A DNA stretch of 64,000 nt from JADCCX01 sp051649305 (GCA_051649305.1 JBOFGV010000087.1:1-64000); one strand, 5' to 3'; positions 1-8,137 are shown, counted from the stretch's first letter. The notes: a model not told the origin generated them from the letters alone. Numbers and translations are program-made.

Positions 1-384
1 GAAGGCGAGATTGCTGGCATGATGCTTCTGAATGCGATGGGAAGCACGGACATGCTGTCTTTGAATCAGGCATTGCCAGAGCATGTTGGCGCCATCTACC
101 TGATGAAGGACGCGCGCTATTCGCTCTTCATTCGAGAGATCGCCGTTTCTGAATGGGCGAGGGGGCGGGGGGTGGCAAAAGAGTTTCTGGCTATAGCCGA
201 GAGAGTGGCAGACAAGCAGGATATCGACCGTATCACGCTGATTGTGAACGACTCCAACGGGCCGGCCCACAAGCTCTACGTCAAACAGGGATACAGCCAA
301 GTGGCAGAAGCGCCCAGTGTTGGACACCCGAAGTTTGACGATGGTTCCATGCTTCTGTTGCTGGAAAAGCGTATAAGAGCATGA
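1..384 (+). CDS. GNAT family N-acetyltransferase, 5' end missing
   Basis: The reading frame is already open at base 1 and 127 residues are visible, so the N-terminus lies outside the window. The acetyl-CoA binding motif A is clear: IREIAVSEWARGRGVAKEF has the R/Q-x-x-G-x-G/A pattern (RGRGVA). It is followed by a motif B-like stretch (VNDSNGPAHKLYVKQGY), where the Asn and the LY..GY are typical of the fold. GNAT enzymes move an acetyl group from acetyl-CoA to an amine; the substrate cannot be told from the sequence. It runs towards the convergent flagellin gene, from which it is separated by a tandem repeat. The family is confident and the substrate unknown. Confidence 0.85.
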   Translation, partial: EGEIAGMMLLNAMGSTDMLSLNQALPEHVGAIYLMKDARYSLFIREIAVSEWARGRGVAKEFLAIAERVADKQDIDRITLIVNDSNGPAHKLYVKQGYSQVAEAPSVGHPKFDDGSMLLLLEKRIRA

Positions 385-491
385 AACAAAAATGACGCCG
401 GTTTCCCGACGTCAGTTTCTTGAAACACATTCCCCGGTCGCCCTACGACAGGGCAGCATTTCAAGGGAAAAACCTTTGGACTCTCTTGGGT

Positions 492-690
492 GATACGCGG
501 AACAAACTCAACCAAGAGAAAAGCAGTATTCTGGCCGTACGCGATACAAGTTTCGACCAGAATGTGAGGGACCCCGCGCCGTACGCTGTACAAGTTTCGG
601 CCAAGGGAAAGATGGAACCCGCGCCGTACGCTGTACAAGTTTCGGCCAAGGGAAAGATGGAACCCGCGCCGTACGCGGTACAAGTTTCGG
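492..690. repeat. 45-bp tandem repeat, about 4.5 copies, in the GNAT-flagellin gap
   Basis: The core gtacgctgtacaagtttcgg occurs at 581-600 and 626-645, and as gtacgcggtac... at 671-690, an exact 45-base period. A copy at 537-556 (44 bases earlier) and a weaker one starting near 492 look degenerate. Each core carries gtac-N3-gtac, a small inverted repeat. Because 45 is a multiple of three, all frames stay open and give spurious repeat proteins on both strands. No ribosome binding site or family resemblance supports a gene in the 385-774 gap, so I treat it as a non-coding minisatellite between two convergent genes. Confidence 0.85.
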
Positions 691-774
691 CGCGGGAAGA
701 GAGTTGGGCGGCGACATGTTTGGTCAGAGCCGCCGCCCCCGTCGCAGCTTGCGCCGCAACGTATTCCTGAAAGA

Positions 775-1683
775 TCAGAACAGTCGCAGGATGCCCTGGT
801 CAGCCTGGTTGGCGAGACTGAGCGCCTGCACCGCAATCTGGCTGCGTGTCTGAAGAGCAGCAAGAGCTGCGCCTTCTTCGTTGACATCGGCCAGTGTGAT
901 GGCATCCGAGGCTGTGGCAAGCGTGCGCTGCTGGGACTTCGAGTAATCGAGGCGTACTTGCAGAATGGAGAGATTGACTGCGAAGGTTGAAGCTGTTGCC
1001 TGAAGATTGTTGAGGCCTGTAGCCGAAGCCGTAATCAGCGCATCGATGCGTCCGTTACCAGTGACATCGTTTGAAAACGCACCAACAGTGAAGGATGTTG
1101 TTTCGATGCCGGGCGCTGCAACAGCTGGCGTGTTAAAGCCTTGCGTTGCCAGACCGAGATTCAAGCGAGTGCCATTAAACCGGAGATCAACACCGACGGC
1201 ATTGAGGAAGGTTTGATTCGAACCAGTCTCGTTGTTGAAATCAATACGCAGCGTATCAGGATTGCGTGCAAGGAGATTTTTGCCATTGAACCCTGCGTCT
1301 CGCGTAAGGTCAGTGATCTGGTTCAAGGTCGTAGCAATCTGGGTGCCGAGTGTTTCGCGAACTCCGCCTACTGTATCATCACTGCTCTGACGAGCCTGGC
1401 GTGCGAGGGCCTGAACCTGCTCAACCAGCTTCGAGATGCTCTCGATGGTTTTGACGGTCTTGTTGAGTGTGCCGAGCGCCACATTCTGGGTGTCCAGAAG
1501 ATTGGCAAGGTCGGCTTTGTTCTTGTCAAAACCTTTGGCAAGAAAGAAATTCAGTGGATTGTCGATAGCTTCGCTGACCTTTTTGCCGGTAGCGAGGCGC
1601 TTATTGGTTATTGAGGTTTGCGATGCGATATCGCCAATGGCGAAGAGGGATGAACGCATTCCAAGGGAGAGGGCGACTGACAT
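775..1683 (-). CDS. Flagellin, short alphaproteobacterial type
   Basis: 302 residues. It is the filament subunit, exported unfolded by the flagellar type III apparatus. The N-terminal D0/D1 helix (ITNKRLATGKKVSEAIDNP, about residues 25-43) and the C-terminal helix (NEEGAALAALQTRSQIAVQA, then a terminal ILRLF) are the conserved polymerisation regions. The middle is short, so the exposed D2/D3 domains are largely absent, as is common in this class. The start ATG at 1683 is preceded by AGAAAGG. No flaF or flbT is beside it. The upstream gap (1684-1888) contains the inverted repeat cctgt-N5-acagg (1805-1819) and several GTTAAC words, but no promoter I can call firmly. Confidence 0.95.
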   Translation of the reverse strand: MSVALSLGMRSSLFAIGDIASQTSITNKRLATGKKVSEAIDNPLNFFLAKGFDKNKADLANLLDTQNVALGTLNKTVKTIESISKLVEQVQALARQARQSSDDTVGGVRETLGTQIATTLNQITDLTRDAGFNGKNLLARNPDTLRIDFNNETGSNQTFLNAVGVDLRFNGTRLNLGLATQGFNTPAVAAPGIETTSFTVGAFSNDVTGNGRIDALITASATGLNNLQATASTFAVNLSILQVRLDYSKSQQRTLATASDAITLADVNEEGAALAALQTRSQIAVQALSLANQADQGILRLF

Positions 1684-1888
1684 GGGGCGAACCTTTCTGG
1701 CTCTGTTTGCACTTCTTGCCTCCTGCCTTCTGGCGGGAGTATCGCGAGCTTTCTGCCCGTCGATGTGAAGACAATGCCCTGTTAAGGTTGCCAGCCGGTT
1801 AACGCCTGTCAGAAACAGGTAAGGTTAACGCGGAAGGCTTTGTTATGGTTAATGAAATGGAAATTTTCCCCGCTCTGTTTGAGCGGCA

Positions 1889-1922
1889 ATAAAAAAGCCC
1901 CGGATCAAATCCGGGGCTTTTG
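1889..1922 (-). terminator. Rho-independent terminator of dksA
   Basis: A 12-bp stem (aaaagccccgga at 1894-1905 pairing with 1911-1922) and a 5-base loop are followed on the minus strand by a run of T (1897-1889). It lies 25 bases beyond the dksA stop and before the flagellin promoter region, so it separates the two units. Confidence 0.9.
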
Positions 1923-1946
1923 AAGGTTTTTAATTGTCACTTACGT

Positions 1947-2372
1947 TCAATCATCACGATAGATACGCTCGCGACGCTCATGACGCTCCTGCGCTTCAAT
2001 CGTCAGTGTTGCAATCGGGCGGGCATCAAGACGGCGGAGGGCGATGGGCTCGCCAGTTTCCTCGCAGAAGCCGTAGGAGCCATCTGAAAGACGGGCGAGA
2101 GCTGAATCGATCTTGGAGATCAGCTTGCGTTGACGATCACGGGCGCGAAGCTCAATCGAGCGGTCTGTTTCGGAAGAGGCGCGGTCAGCCAGATCAGGAT
2201 GGTTGTCATTCTCGTTCTGGAGCGTTTGAATCGTTTCAGAGGCCTCACGCAGGATCTCTTCTTTCCAGGTGACAAGCTTGCGACGGAAGTAGTCCCGCTG
2301 GCGCTCATTCATGAAGGGCTCGTCATCGTTGGGACGATATCCTTCGCTCAAGTCGATTTTTCCCCCAAGCAT
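1947..2372 (-). CDS. dksA: DksA/TraR family transcription regulator with one zinc-site cysteine
   Basis: 141 residues. DksA binds the RNA polymerase secondary channel and, with ppGpp, alters initiation. The protein shows the long coiled-coil region (about residues 20-100) with the tip segment around NHPDLADRASSETDR, and the C-terminal knuckle GFCEETGEPIALRRLDARPI. Only the first of the four zinc-ligand cysteines remains; the others are replaced by T, R and A. This fits the alphaproteobacterial and DksA2-like forms that fold without zinc. It lies between the acyltransferase pair and flagellin in the same orientation, with its own terminator. The family call is sure; lack of zinc binding is inferred from the missing residues. 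Confidence 0.93.
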   Translation of the reverse strand: MLGGKIDLSEGYRPNDDEPFMNERQRDYFRRKLVTWKEEILREASETIQTLQNENDNHPDLADRASSETDRSIELRARDRQRKLISKIDSALARLSDGSYGFCEETGEPIALRRLDARPIATLTIEAQERHERRERIYRDD

Positions 2373-2527
2373 TCCGTATCCTCCGATTCCGTGCTTTCCT
2401 TCTGCGGCCTATACGCCGAAAGACTAAACGCCTCAACAGACATCACGAAAAATTCAAATTTATTTAGAAAAATTCTCTGGAGAGCAATATTCCACTTGCC
2501 TTTGTAAAATCATGGTTTTCGCATTGC

Positions 2528-3526
2528 TTATTTGCTCATAAACCCCGCAAGTCTCGCTTCGATCATTTCCGCCATGCCAGTGCGATGGTGGTTATAATCG
2601 AAGAACAGCGCTCGGTTGCGGGTGTTGTCATCATCTACCCAAAAGTCGATGAGATGCGTTCGAGGGCGACCAGTCGTTGCTTGCCGGATTTCAGCCTTGC
2701 AGGCTGCTTTGGCCTCGCGCCCGCTTTCACTCATCTGGGCGGGCATCGGGGAAAAAATGGGAGGATGGACAAGTAGTACCGTTGTATCCTTCGGTATTCT
2801 TTCCAGAAGGGCCTTCAATGCGTGGGCTGCTGATTTGCGATGGCCTGCTGCTGTGGGAACATCAGGCACAGTTACTGCGCCGGTCGCAAATCTTTGGTAG
2901 CCCTCCGGAACAAGCTCATAATTCCAGTAGCCGTCCTTGCGTGCCAACTTCTCGCGGCCAAGCAAAAGCTTCATCCGGCGTGGCAAGGCTTCGATCGTAT
3001 CCATACGAAACAGGCCACCAGCATAGACGATCGGATTTGTGTCATACAGCCAGTAAGGAAATGGATTGATGTCCGTATCAATGCGGGCCGGACTGCACCA
3101 AGCGTACTCCAGACCCAGAACAATCGTTTTGATATTTGCCCCGTGCCGCCAGATCCAGTGATCAATCATGGCGATCTGCTCTTTTGGTCCGGTTCCGGGC
3201 ACTGACAGTTGAACAAAACTCTGCCCGGATAGCGCGTTCAATCGATCAGGGCTGAGAAGCTGAACAGTTGAATTGCCAAAGACTGCTGCGTTGAAGTTCG
3301 GGTCCCGGATGCGGCTGGCGTGGGCTGTGCGCGGCCCCGTTTCAAACATACCAGGTCGGTCAAATGGCGTGAGACGCCCTGTGCTGTATGGATCGAGGAT
3401 GATCAGTAATGTGAGAACAGCAGCCATGGTTGTGGCTGCTGCAACACAAAACGTTGTGATGAAACGACGGTGCACCATGCTGTCAGAACTGGAAATAGAT
3501 GAATTCATAGTTTCCATCATCGCCAA
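2528..3526 (-). CDS. Membrane-anchored SGNH/AlgJ-like acyl-transfer partner
   Basis: Up to 332 residues. An N-terminal hydrophobic segment (FITTFCVAAATTMAAVLTLL) would anchor a periplasmic domain. That domain has the pattern of SGNH-type O-acetyl hydrolases/transferases: a block I-like AVFGNSTVQL with the candidate nucleophile Ser, and a C-terminal DYNHHRTG with a D-x-x-H dyad. It overlaps the preceding MBOAT gene by 44 bases when started at 3526. In-frame ATGs at 3508 (better spaced from GGA) and 3478 (just after the MBOAT stop) are alternatives. Pairing with an MBOAT protein argues for AlgI/AlgJ- or PatA/PatB-like O-acetylation of an extracytoplasmic glycan. The substrate is unknown; flagellin glycan, peptidoglycan or a polysaccharide are all possible. 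Confidence 0.7.
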   Translation of the reverse strand: MAMMETMNSSISSSDSMVHRRFITTFCVAAATTMAAVLTLLIILDPYSTGRLTPFDRPGMFETGPRTAHASRIRDPNFNAAVFGNSTVQLLSPDRLNALSGQSFVQLSVPGTGPKEQIAMIDHWIWRHGANIKTIVLGLEYAWCSPARIDTDINPFPYWLYDTNPIVYAGGLFRMDTIEALPRRMKLLLGREKLARKDGYWNYELVPEGYQRFATGAVTVPDVPTAAGHRKSAAHALKALLERIPKDTTVLLVHPPIFSPMPAQMSESGREAKAACKAEIRQATTGRPRTHLIDFWVDDDNTRNRALFFDYNHHRTGMAEMIEARLAGFMSK

Positions 3527-4868
3527 TTTTCAACAGCACAAAGACAAAGAGCAGCGCGAACGCTGCTGCTGCCCAGCGTGTCAATGGCACCTTCTGCACA
3601 ACCTGCCAGCTTGTCGGCCCAAAGATCGCAAAGGCACCTGCAATCGCCAGCGCCCGCCATTTGAATCCGGTTCCAAAGGGCGCAAAGCCAAGCATCGCCT
3701 TGTAGATGGCGGTTGCCGCGCCAAAGCTTGTGGCGCGAAACAGAACCCAGCAGAGGGCGACAAAGACAAAGGTCAGGATTCCGCCCAGAAGAGGGTGGAA
3801 GGGCAGGTCGTTCTTGCGCCAGAGAACCCCAACGCAAAGGCCCAAGCCGTGCGCTACGCCCCAGGCCACGAATGTCCAGCCCGCTCCATGCCAGAGGCCG
3901 CCCAGTGCCATGGTGGTGAAAAGGGCAAGCAGCTGGATGTTCAACCCGCGCTTGCTGCCGCCAAGCGGAATGTAGAGATAGTCCCGCAGGAAGCGTGACA
4001 ACGTCATGTGCCAGCGCCGCCAGAAATCCTGCAAGGATGTGGCGCGGTAGGGCGCATCGAAGTTCTGCGGCAGCATCACGCCAAAGAGCAGCGCTATGCC
4101 CAGCGCCATATCGGTGTAACCAGAGAAGTCGAAATAGATCTGGAACGTGAAGCCAAGCACCGCCTGCCATGCCTGCAGCACCGTGATGACCCCGCCTTCA
4201 GCCGCGAGCTTGAACACGGGATTGACGTATTCCGCCAGTGGATCGCCAATCAGCACTTTCTTGGCAAGACCAAGGGTCAGCAGCATGATTCCCTGGGCCG
4301 CGCGGACTTCCCATCCTTCGCGGTAAGGGCGCTCCTCAAGCTGGTGCATCAGCTCTGTCCAGCGCACCAGAGGGCCTGCCAGCACTTGCGGGAAAAAGCC
4401 GATGTAGAGTGCATAACGGTTGAGATCATAGCCGGGAGCGCGGCCAGCCTTCAGGTCAGTCAGATACATCACATGGTGAAAGGTGAAGAACGAGATGCCG
4501 AGAGGCAGGGCGATTTCGGGGCGGATCAAACCTGTTCCTGCAAGGCCGTTGACCGCATCCACGAGAAAGCCAGTGTATTTGAAAAGGCCCAGCACAAACA
4601 AGTTGGCTGCAATCGCTGTGATGATGATCCAGCCTTGCTCGGCCCCTGCTTCACGGGTTTTCAGGAAAAAGCGCGCAACCAGCCAGTTGATGCCGATTGA
4701 AAGCGCAAGCAACGGCGCAAAGCGCCAGTCCCAGTAGCCGTAAAACAGGAATGAAAGCAGTGTCAGGAGGAGCAGACGGTACTCAGGTCTGTAACGCTCG
4801 ACGGCTGCATGGGCCAGGAGTGCCAGCGGCAGAAACACAAGCAGAAAGGCAAAGGAATTGAAGAGCAT
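3483..4868 (-). CDS. MBOAT family membrane O-acyltransferase (AlgI/PatA-like)
   Basis: 461 residues and about ten hydrophobic segments, the usual length for the AlgI/DltB/PatA family. It starts with the typical MLFNSFAFLLVFLPLAL. The family signature is visible in YFDFSGYTDMALGIALLFG, DFWRRWHMTLSRFLRDYLY and GGLWHGAGWTFVAWG, the last containing the invariant histidine needed for acyl transfer. These proteins move an acyl group (usually acetyl) from cytoplasmic donors across the inner membrane for use by a periplasmic partner. That partner is probably the overlapping SGNH gene downstream. It sits 59 bases after fliX in the same direction and may be co-transcribed with it, an unusual place for such a pair. 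Confidence 0.92.
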   Translation of the reverse strand: MLFNSFAFLLVFLPLALLAHAAVERYRPEYRLLLLTLLSFLFYGYWDWRFAPLLALSIGINWLVARFFLKTREAGAEQGWIIITAIAANLFVLGLFKYTGFLVDAVNGLAGTGLIRPEIALPLGISFFTFHHVMYLTDLKAGRAPGYDLNRYALYIGFFPQVLAGPLVRWTELMHQLEERPYREGWEVRAAQGIMLLTLGLAKKVLIGDPLAEYVNPVFKLAAEGGVITVLQAWQAVLGFTFQIYFDFSGYTDMALGIALLFGVMLPQNFDAPYRATSLQDFWRRWHMTLSRFLRDYLYIPLGGSKRGLNIQLLALFTTMALGGLWHGAGWTFVAWGVAHGLGLCVGVLWRKNDLPFHPLLGGILTFVFVALCWVLFRATSFGAATAIYKAMLGFAPFGTGFKWRALAIAGAFAIFGPTSWQVVQKVPLTRWAAAAFALLFVFVLLKIGDDGNYEFIYFQF

Positions 4869-4927
4869 GGATAAGTCGCAACCAGATGAGCTTTGCTCAA
4901 CCGATTAGCGGAACATCTTTGCCTGCG

Positions 4928-5359
4928 CTACTGTTTCGCAGCTTTGGCCTTGGCAATTTTGGCGAGCTCAACTTCGGCCCGCAAATCGATGTGCGCCAAC
5001 AGTTCATCAAGCTGTGGATCGTCCACTGTCTCACGTTTCTGGCGTAATTGCTGGCTCAGGTTTGCCAGAGCGCTTTCAGAGATACGGCCCGAGAGCAAAG
5101 CAAGCTTCAGATCGTCCAGACCATCAAGCAGGCCACGGCCACGGCGTGCGGCACGCTTGCGCCGCTCCAGTGAATCCCCGGCTGCCTGCAGCGCAATGAG
5201 GCCATCGAGTGCACCGGCAGGTGCGGCCGCCTGTGTCGATGCGGTGCTTTTTGCGCTTTCCGTGGAACCGAGGCTGAAGCGTGCTCCGGCCCCAGCGGCC
5301 TGCCTTGGCGCTGCTGATCCGTTGACTGGCCCTGCCGGGTTTTTGTCGGTGACGCGCAT
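4928..5359 (-). CDS. fliX: Flagellar assembly regulator FliX
   Basis: 143 residues. In Caulobacter, FliX binds the sigma-54 activator FlbD and couples class II basal-body assembly to class III/IV transcription. The protein begins MRVTDKN, like known FliX, has a low-complexity Ala/Gly/Ser N-terminal third, then the conserved helical part (DGLIALQAAGDSLERRKRAA, LDGLDDLKLALLSGRISE, DDPQLDELLAHIDLRAEVEL). It is divergent from flgI, as in Caulobacter. A near-match to a CtrA box lies upstream (5430-5444). FlbD itself is not in this window. Confidence 0.9.
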   Translation of the reverse strand: MRVTDKNPAGPVNGSAAPRQAAGAGARFSLGSTESAKSTASTQAAAPAGALDGLIALQAAGDSLERRKRAARRGRGLLDGLDDLKLALLSGRISESALANLSQQLRQKRETVDDPQLDELLAHIDLRAEVELAKIAKAKAAKQ

Positions 5360-5429
5360 CAGCGCAGGGTTCCTTTATCCGGAGTGTCAGAAAAGGCCTG
5401 ACAGTGAGGGCAAAACTGACCCTGCCTGG

Positions 5430-5444
5430 TTAAGCAAAGGTAAA
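5430..5444. promoter_or_regulatory. Possible CtrA site upstream of fliX
   Basis: TTAA-gcaaagg-TAAA matches the CtrA box TTAA-N7-TTAA at seven of eight positions. It is about 70 bases upstream of the fliX start. CtrA control of fliX is known in Caulobacter; here it is inferred from one imperfect site. Confidence 0.35.
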
Positions 5445-5548
5445 TGCCCCGGCAGTTTTTTCCTACATGGAGCCATTGTATCATGGTTTCCGTGCGCAGA
5501 AAAAGAAAAAAATACAATAAATCAATGCATTAGATGGAGGTTAAAGGA

Positions 5549-5564
5549 TGGCACGCTCCTCGCA
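5549..5564 (+). promoter_or_regulatory. Sigma-54 promoter of flgI
   Basis: TGGCACG-ctcc-TCGCA fits the sigma-54 consensus TGGCACG-N4-TTGCA with one mismatch; the GG (5550-5551) and GC (5562-5563) have the required 10-base spacing. The expected transcript start is near 5575, which rules out the longest flgI frame (start 5534) and favours 5585 or 5600. Confidence 0.85.
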
Positions 5565-5599
5565 TTACACAAACGCGTAATTCTATGGAGCGTTGTGTC

Positions 5600-6727
5600 A
5601 TGTTGGCTCTGCCACAGGTTGTCCGATCCGTTGTAGTGGTGATTCTGGTGCTCGCCAGCTGGATCTATGTCCAGCCAGCCAAAGCCATGTCCCGCATCAA
5701 GGATCTTGCCGCAGTAGAAGGTGTGCGTGAAAACCAGCTGGTGGGCTATGGCCTGATGGTCGGCCTGAACGGCACAGGCGATACACTGAACAACTCGCCA
5801 TTCACCCGCCAGTCTGCACAGGCGATGCTGGAGCGTCTGGGCCTGAACACCCGCGGTGCCAACATGCGGACCGCCAATATGGCAGCTGTGATTGTAACAG
5901 CCAATCTCGCTGCTTTTGCCACACAGGGCACGCGCCTTGATGTGACCGTCTCTTCCCTCGGCGATGCCAAATCCCTGCAGGGCGGCACATTGCTCGTCAC
6001 GCCGCTTCTGGGTGCTGATGGCGAGGTCTATGCTGTGGCACAGGGCTCTGTCGCCATCGCCGGCTTTTCAGCACAGGGTGATGCCACCTCAATCACGCGC
6101 GGTGTGCCGACTGTGGGCCGCATTGCCAACGGTGCTCTTATCGAGCGCGAAATCGAGTTTCAGCTCAACCGCCAAAAGGGTCTGCGCCTTGCCCTGCGCA
6201 ACCCTGATCTGACAACGGCGCGCCGTATGGCTGCTGCCATCAATGACTTCATCGGCGATGCCACTGCTGAGCCAACCGACCCTTCCACTGTCACAGTGCA
6301 GATCCCCAAGAACTACAAGGGCAACATGATCCAGCTGCTGACCGAGATCGAGCAGTTGCGTGTCGAGCCAGACCAGCGTGCCCGCATTGTGGTGGACGAG
6401 CGTTCCGGCGTGATTGTCATGGGGCGCGACGTGCGGGTTTCAAACGTCGCTGTGGCGCAGGGCAACCTGACTGTTACAATCTCCGAGCAGCCACAGGTCT
6501 CGCAGCCTGCACCTCTGTCGGGTGGCCAGACAGCGATTGTTCCGCGCACAGGCGTCAAGGTTGATACTGGTGATGGCGCCCGTCTCGCGATTGTGCGCGA
6601 GGGTGTCACGCTGCGAGAAGTTGTTGATGGTCTGAACGCGCTGGGCATTGGTCCGCGTGATCTGATCTCCATCCTGCAAGCCATCAAGGCTGCTGGTGCC
6701 CTGCAAGCTGATATAGAGGTGATGTGA
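5600..6727 (+). CDS. flgI: Flagellar P-ring protein FlgI
   Basis: 375 residues from the chosen ATG at 5600, which has GGAG nine bases upstream and lies after the sigma-54 promoter; an ATG at 5585 is possible. A Sec signal peptide (hydrophobic RSVVVVILVLASWIYV, cleavage after AKA) precedes the mature start MSRIKDLAAVEGVRENQLVG, which is the FlgI hallmark. GLNGTGD and the C-terminal GIGPRDLISILQAIKAAGAL are also typical. The protein polymerises in the periplasm as the peptidoglycan-level bushing round the rod. Its stop overlaps the next ATG by one base (TGATG), so translation is probably coupled. Confidence 0.97.
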   Translation: MLALPQVVRSVVVVILVLASWIYVQPAKAMSRIKDLAAVEGVRENQLVGYGLMVGLNGTGDTLNNSPFTRQSAQAMLERLGLNTRGANMRTANMAAVIVTANLAAFATQGTRLDVTVSSLGDAKSLQGGTLLVTPLLGADGEVYAVAQGSVAIAGFSAQGDATSITRGVPTVGRIANGALIEREIEFQLNRQKGLRLALRNPDLTTARRMAAAINDFIGDATAEPTDPSTVTVQIPKNYKGNMIQLLTEIEQLRVEPDQRARIVVDERSGVIVMGRDVRVSNVAVAQGNLTVTISEQPQVSQPAPLSGGQTAIVPRTGVKVDTGDGARLAIVREGVTLREVVDGLNALGIGPRDLISILQAIKAAGALQADIEVM

Positions 6728-7101
6728 TGAGTGTTGCCAACACCATTCCCTACCGCAAGGCGGTTGATGCCTATGCCGCTGCGGCGAGTGCTAAACCAGG
6801 TTCCCGCGAGGCGAAGGCCCGCTCATCGGCCCAAGGCTTTGAGGGCGTGTTCATGCAGAACATGCTGGAGAACATGGTCGCCAGCGTCGGAAAGGAAGGC
6901 CCTCTGGGTTCCGGCGAGGCAGGCGGCGGCGCATGGCGCGGTTTTCTGATGGATGAAATGTCGAAGGGCATGGTCAAAAAAGGCAGCATAGGCATTGCGC
7001 CTCAGGTCTATCGCGAATTGATGCGTTTTCAGGAAGCAGGCGCGCAGATGCCCCAGGCAACAAAGTCAATTGCAGCAACATCACTTGCAGGTGCACGATG
7101 A
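6727..7101 (+). CDS. FlgJ-like rod assembly protein without muramidase domain
   Basis: 124 residues from the ATG overlapping the flgI stop. It matches the N-terminal rod-binding domain of FlgJ: AQGFEGVFMQNMLENMVAS, then the Gly-rich linker and WRGFLMDEMSKGM, ending in IAPQVYRELMRFQE. There is no C-terminal glycosidase domain, as is usual in alphaproteobacteria, where the protein is rod-binding only. It is the second gene of the sigma-54 flgI operon and overlaps the next gene by four bases (ATGA). Confidence 0.88.
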   Translation: MSVANTIPYRKAVDAYAAAASAKPGSREAKARSSAQGFEGVFMQNMLENMVASVGKEGPLGSGEAGGGAWRGFLMDEMSKGMVKKGSIGIAPQVYRELMRFQEAGAQMPQATKSIAATSLAGAR

Positions 7102-7592
7102 GCTTTATCCAGACCCCCGATCCAAGAGAAGCCGGCATTCGCCCACGTGTGGTCAATGAGCAGGATGCGGAAAGCCTCGTGCTGGCAGCCCTTGCTGCGC
7201 TGGAGGCGCTTGATCCCATTATCGCAGAAGAAACAGTTCTGATGCGCGATGGCCAGATGAAAGCAGCGCTTGATCTGGCAGATGTGAAGAATGCCGCCTC
7301 GCAGAAATACCAGCGTGTGCTGGAAGACCTGAAAGCCAATGCCATTGCACTGGGGCGGTTTGCGCCGCCTTCTCTGGCTTTGCTGCGCAAACAGCACGAG
7401 GTCTTTGCAGAGTTGATGTCGTTGAACATGGCGGTGCTGGGAACAGCCAAAACTGTTTCCGAGAGCATTGTGCGGGAACTGGCGACCGATGTTGGCCTCG
7501 CAAAGTCACCACAGGGCTATGGTGCCTATGGCCAGCAGGTTTCGGGATATCGCACGCCAGCAGCACCATTGTCCGTCTCAAAAACGCTGTAA
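7098..7592 (+). CDS. FlgN/FlbY-like flagellar protein
   Basis: 164 residues, predicted almost wholly helical. Third gene of the flgI operon with an ATGA overlap. The helical pattern (LVLAALAALEALDPIIAEET, ADVKNAASQKYQRVLEDLKA, ALLRKQHEVFAELMSLNMAVL) resembles FlgN-type export chaperones and the FlbY gene that follows flgI in Caulobacter. FlgN chaperones hold hook-filament junction proteins for export. The C-terminal 30 residues (YGAYGQQVSGY...) look disordered. Assignment rests on position and helical character more than on strong motifs. Confidence 0.65.
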   Translation: MSFIQTPDPREAGIRPRVVNEQDAESLVLAALAALEALDPIIAEETVLMRDGQMKAALDLADVKNAASQKYQRVLEDLKANAIALGRFAPPSLALLRKQHEVFAELMSLNMAVLGTAKTVSESIVRELATDVGLAKSPQGYGAYGQQVSGYRTPAAPLSVSKTL

Positions 7593-7708
7593 TTTAAAAA
7601 ATTTAGACATCTCTACAATTTGAATGGTTTTTATAAGCACAAGGTAGCAACTCAGGCGTAATAGCATGAGATGCGGTCAGAAAGATCGCGCAAAAAGGAT
7701 TTTGAACC

Positions 7709-8128
7709 ATGGATACCGGATTGAATGTCCGGCCGGTTCAGGCACAGTCTTTTGCTCCTGTGCGGGTTCAGCCCGCGCCAGAGCGCCAGGTTGTCAGAAC
7801 CGAATTGCCGGAAGAGCAAAGCGTACAGGCTGTTGCGAAAACCGAGGCTGTCGCTTTTGATGACAAAGACAAACAGAGCCAATTGCGGGCTCAGATCGGC
7901 TCCGCCATTGATAACCGCACGGTTGAAAACAGCAAGAAAGTCGATCGTGACGCTGTGACACAGGAACTGGTTTTCCGCACAGTCAGCTCGACAACCGGAC
8001 GCGTCGTCTCGCAGTTTCCCGATGAAGCCATTTTGCGCCAACGCGCCTATGCTGTGCAGCAGCGTCGGGACGAGCTGGATGCAGCACGCGAAGTGAAGCA
8101 GGAACAGAACCTTGAGAAGGTTGCCTGA
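7709..8128 (+). CDS. FlaG-like small flagellar-region protein
   Basis: 139 residues; AAAAAGGA lies about ten bases before the ATG. The N-terminal half is Pro/Gln/Glu rich and probably disordered. The C-terminal half has a FlaG-like strand-turn-strand (ELVFRTVSSTTGRVVSQFPD) and then a charged helix (AILRQRAYAVQQRRDELDAA). FlaG proteins influence filament length in other bacteria; here that is only a suggestion. It is separated from the flgI operon by 116 AT-rich bases, so it may have its own promoter. The stop codon lies in the loop of a hairpin (8119-8135). Confidence 0.55.
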   Translation: MDTGLNVRPVQAQSFAPVRVQPAPERQVVRTELPEEQSVQAVAKTEAVAFDDKDKQSQLRAQIGSAIDNRTVENSKKVDRDAVTQELVFRTVSSTTGRVVSQFPDEAILRQRAYAVQQRRDELDAAREVKQEQNLEKVA

Positions 8129-8135
8129 GGCAACC
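8119..8135. terminator. Hairpin at the end of the FlaG-like gene, possible bidirectional terminator
   Basis: GGTTGCC-tga-GGCAACC is a perfect 7-bp stem with the stop codon as its three-base loop. It lies between two convergent genes. No long T-run follows, so termination strength is doubtful. Confidence 0.45.
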
Positions 8136-8137
8136 TC

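Noticed and set aside
420..770. Open frames on both strands with 15-residue protein repeats
   Set aside because: The 45-bp repeat keeps every frame open; no ribosome site or homology supports a protein.
1744..1758. Weak sigma-54-like element before flagellin (cGGCA...tcGC on the minus strand)
   Set aside because: Spacing is right but only about seven consensus bases match; too weak to call.
5534..5599. Longer N-terminus for FlgI
   Set aside because: It starts upstream of the sigma-54 promoter and would add residues before a good signal peptide.
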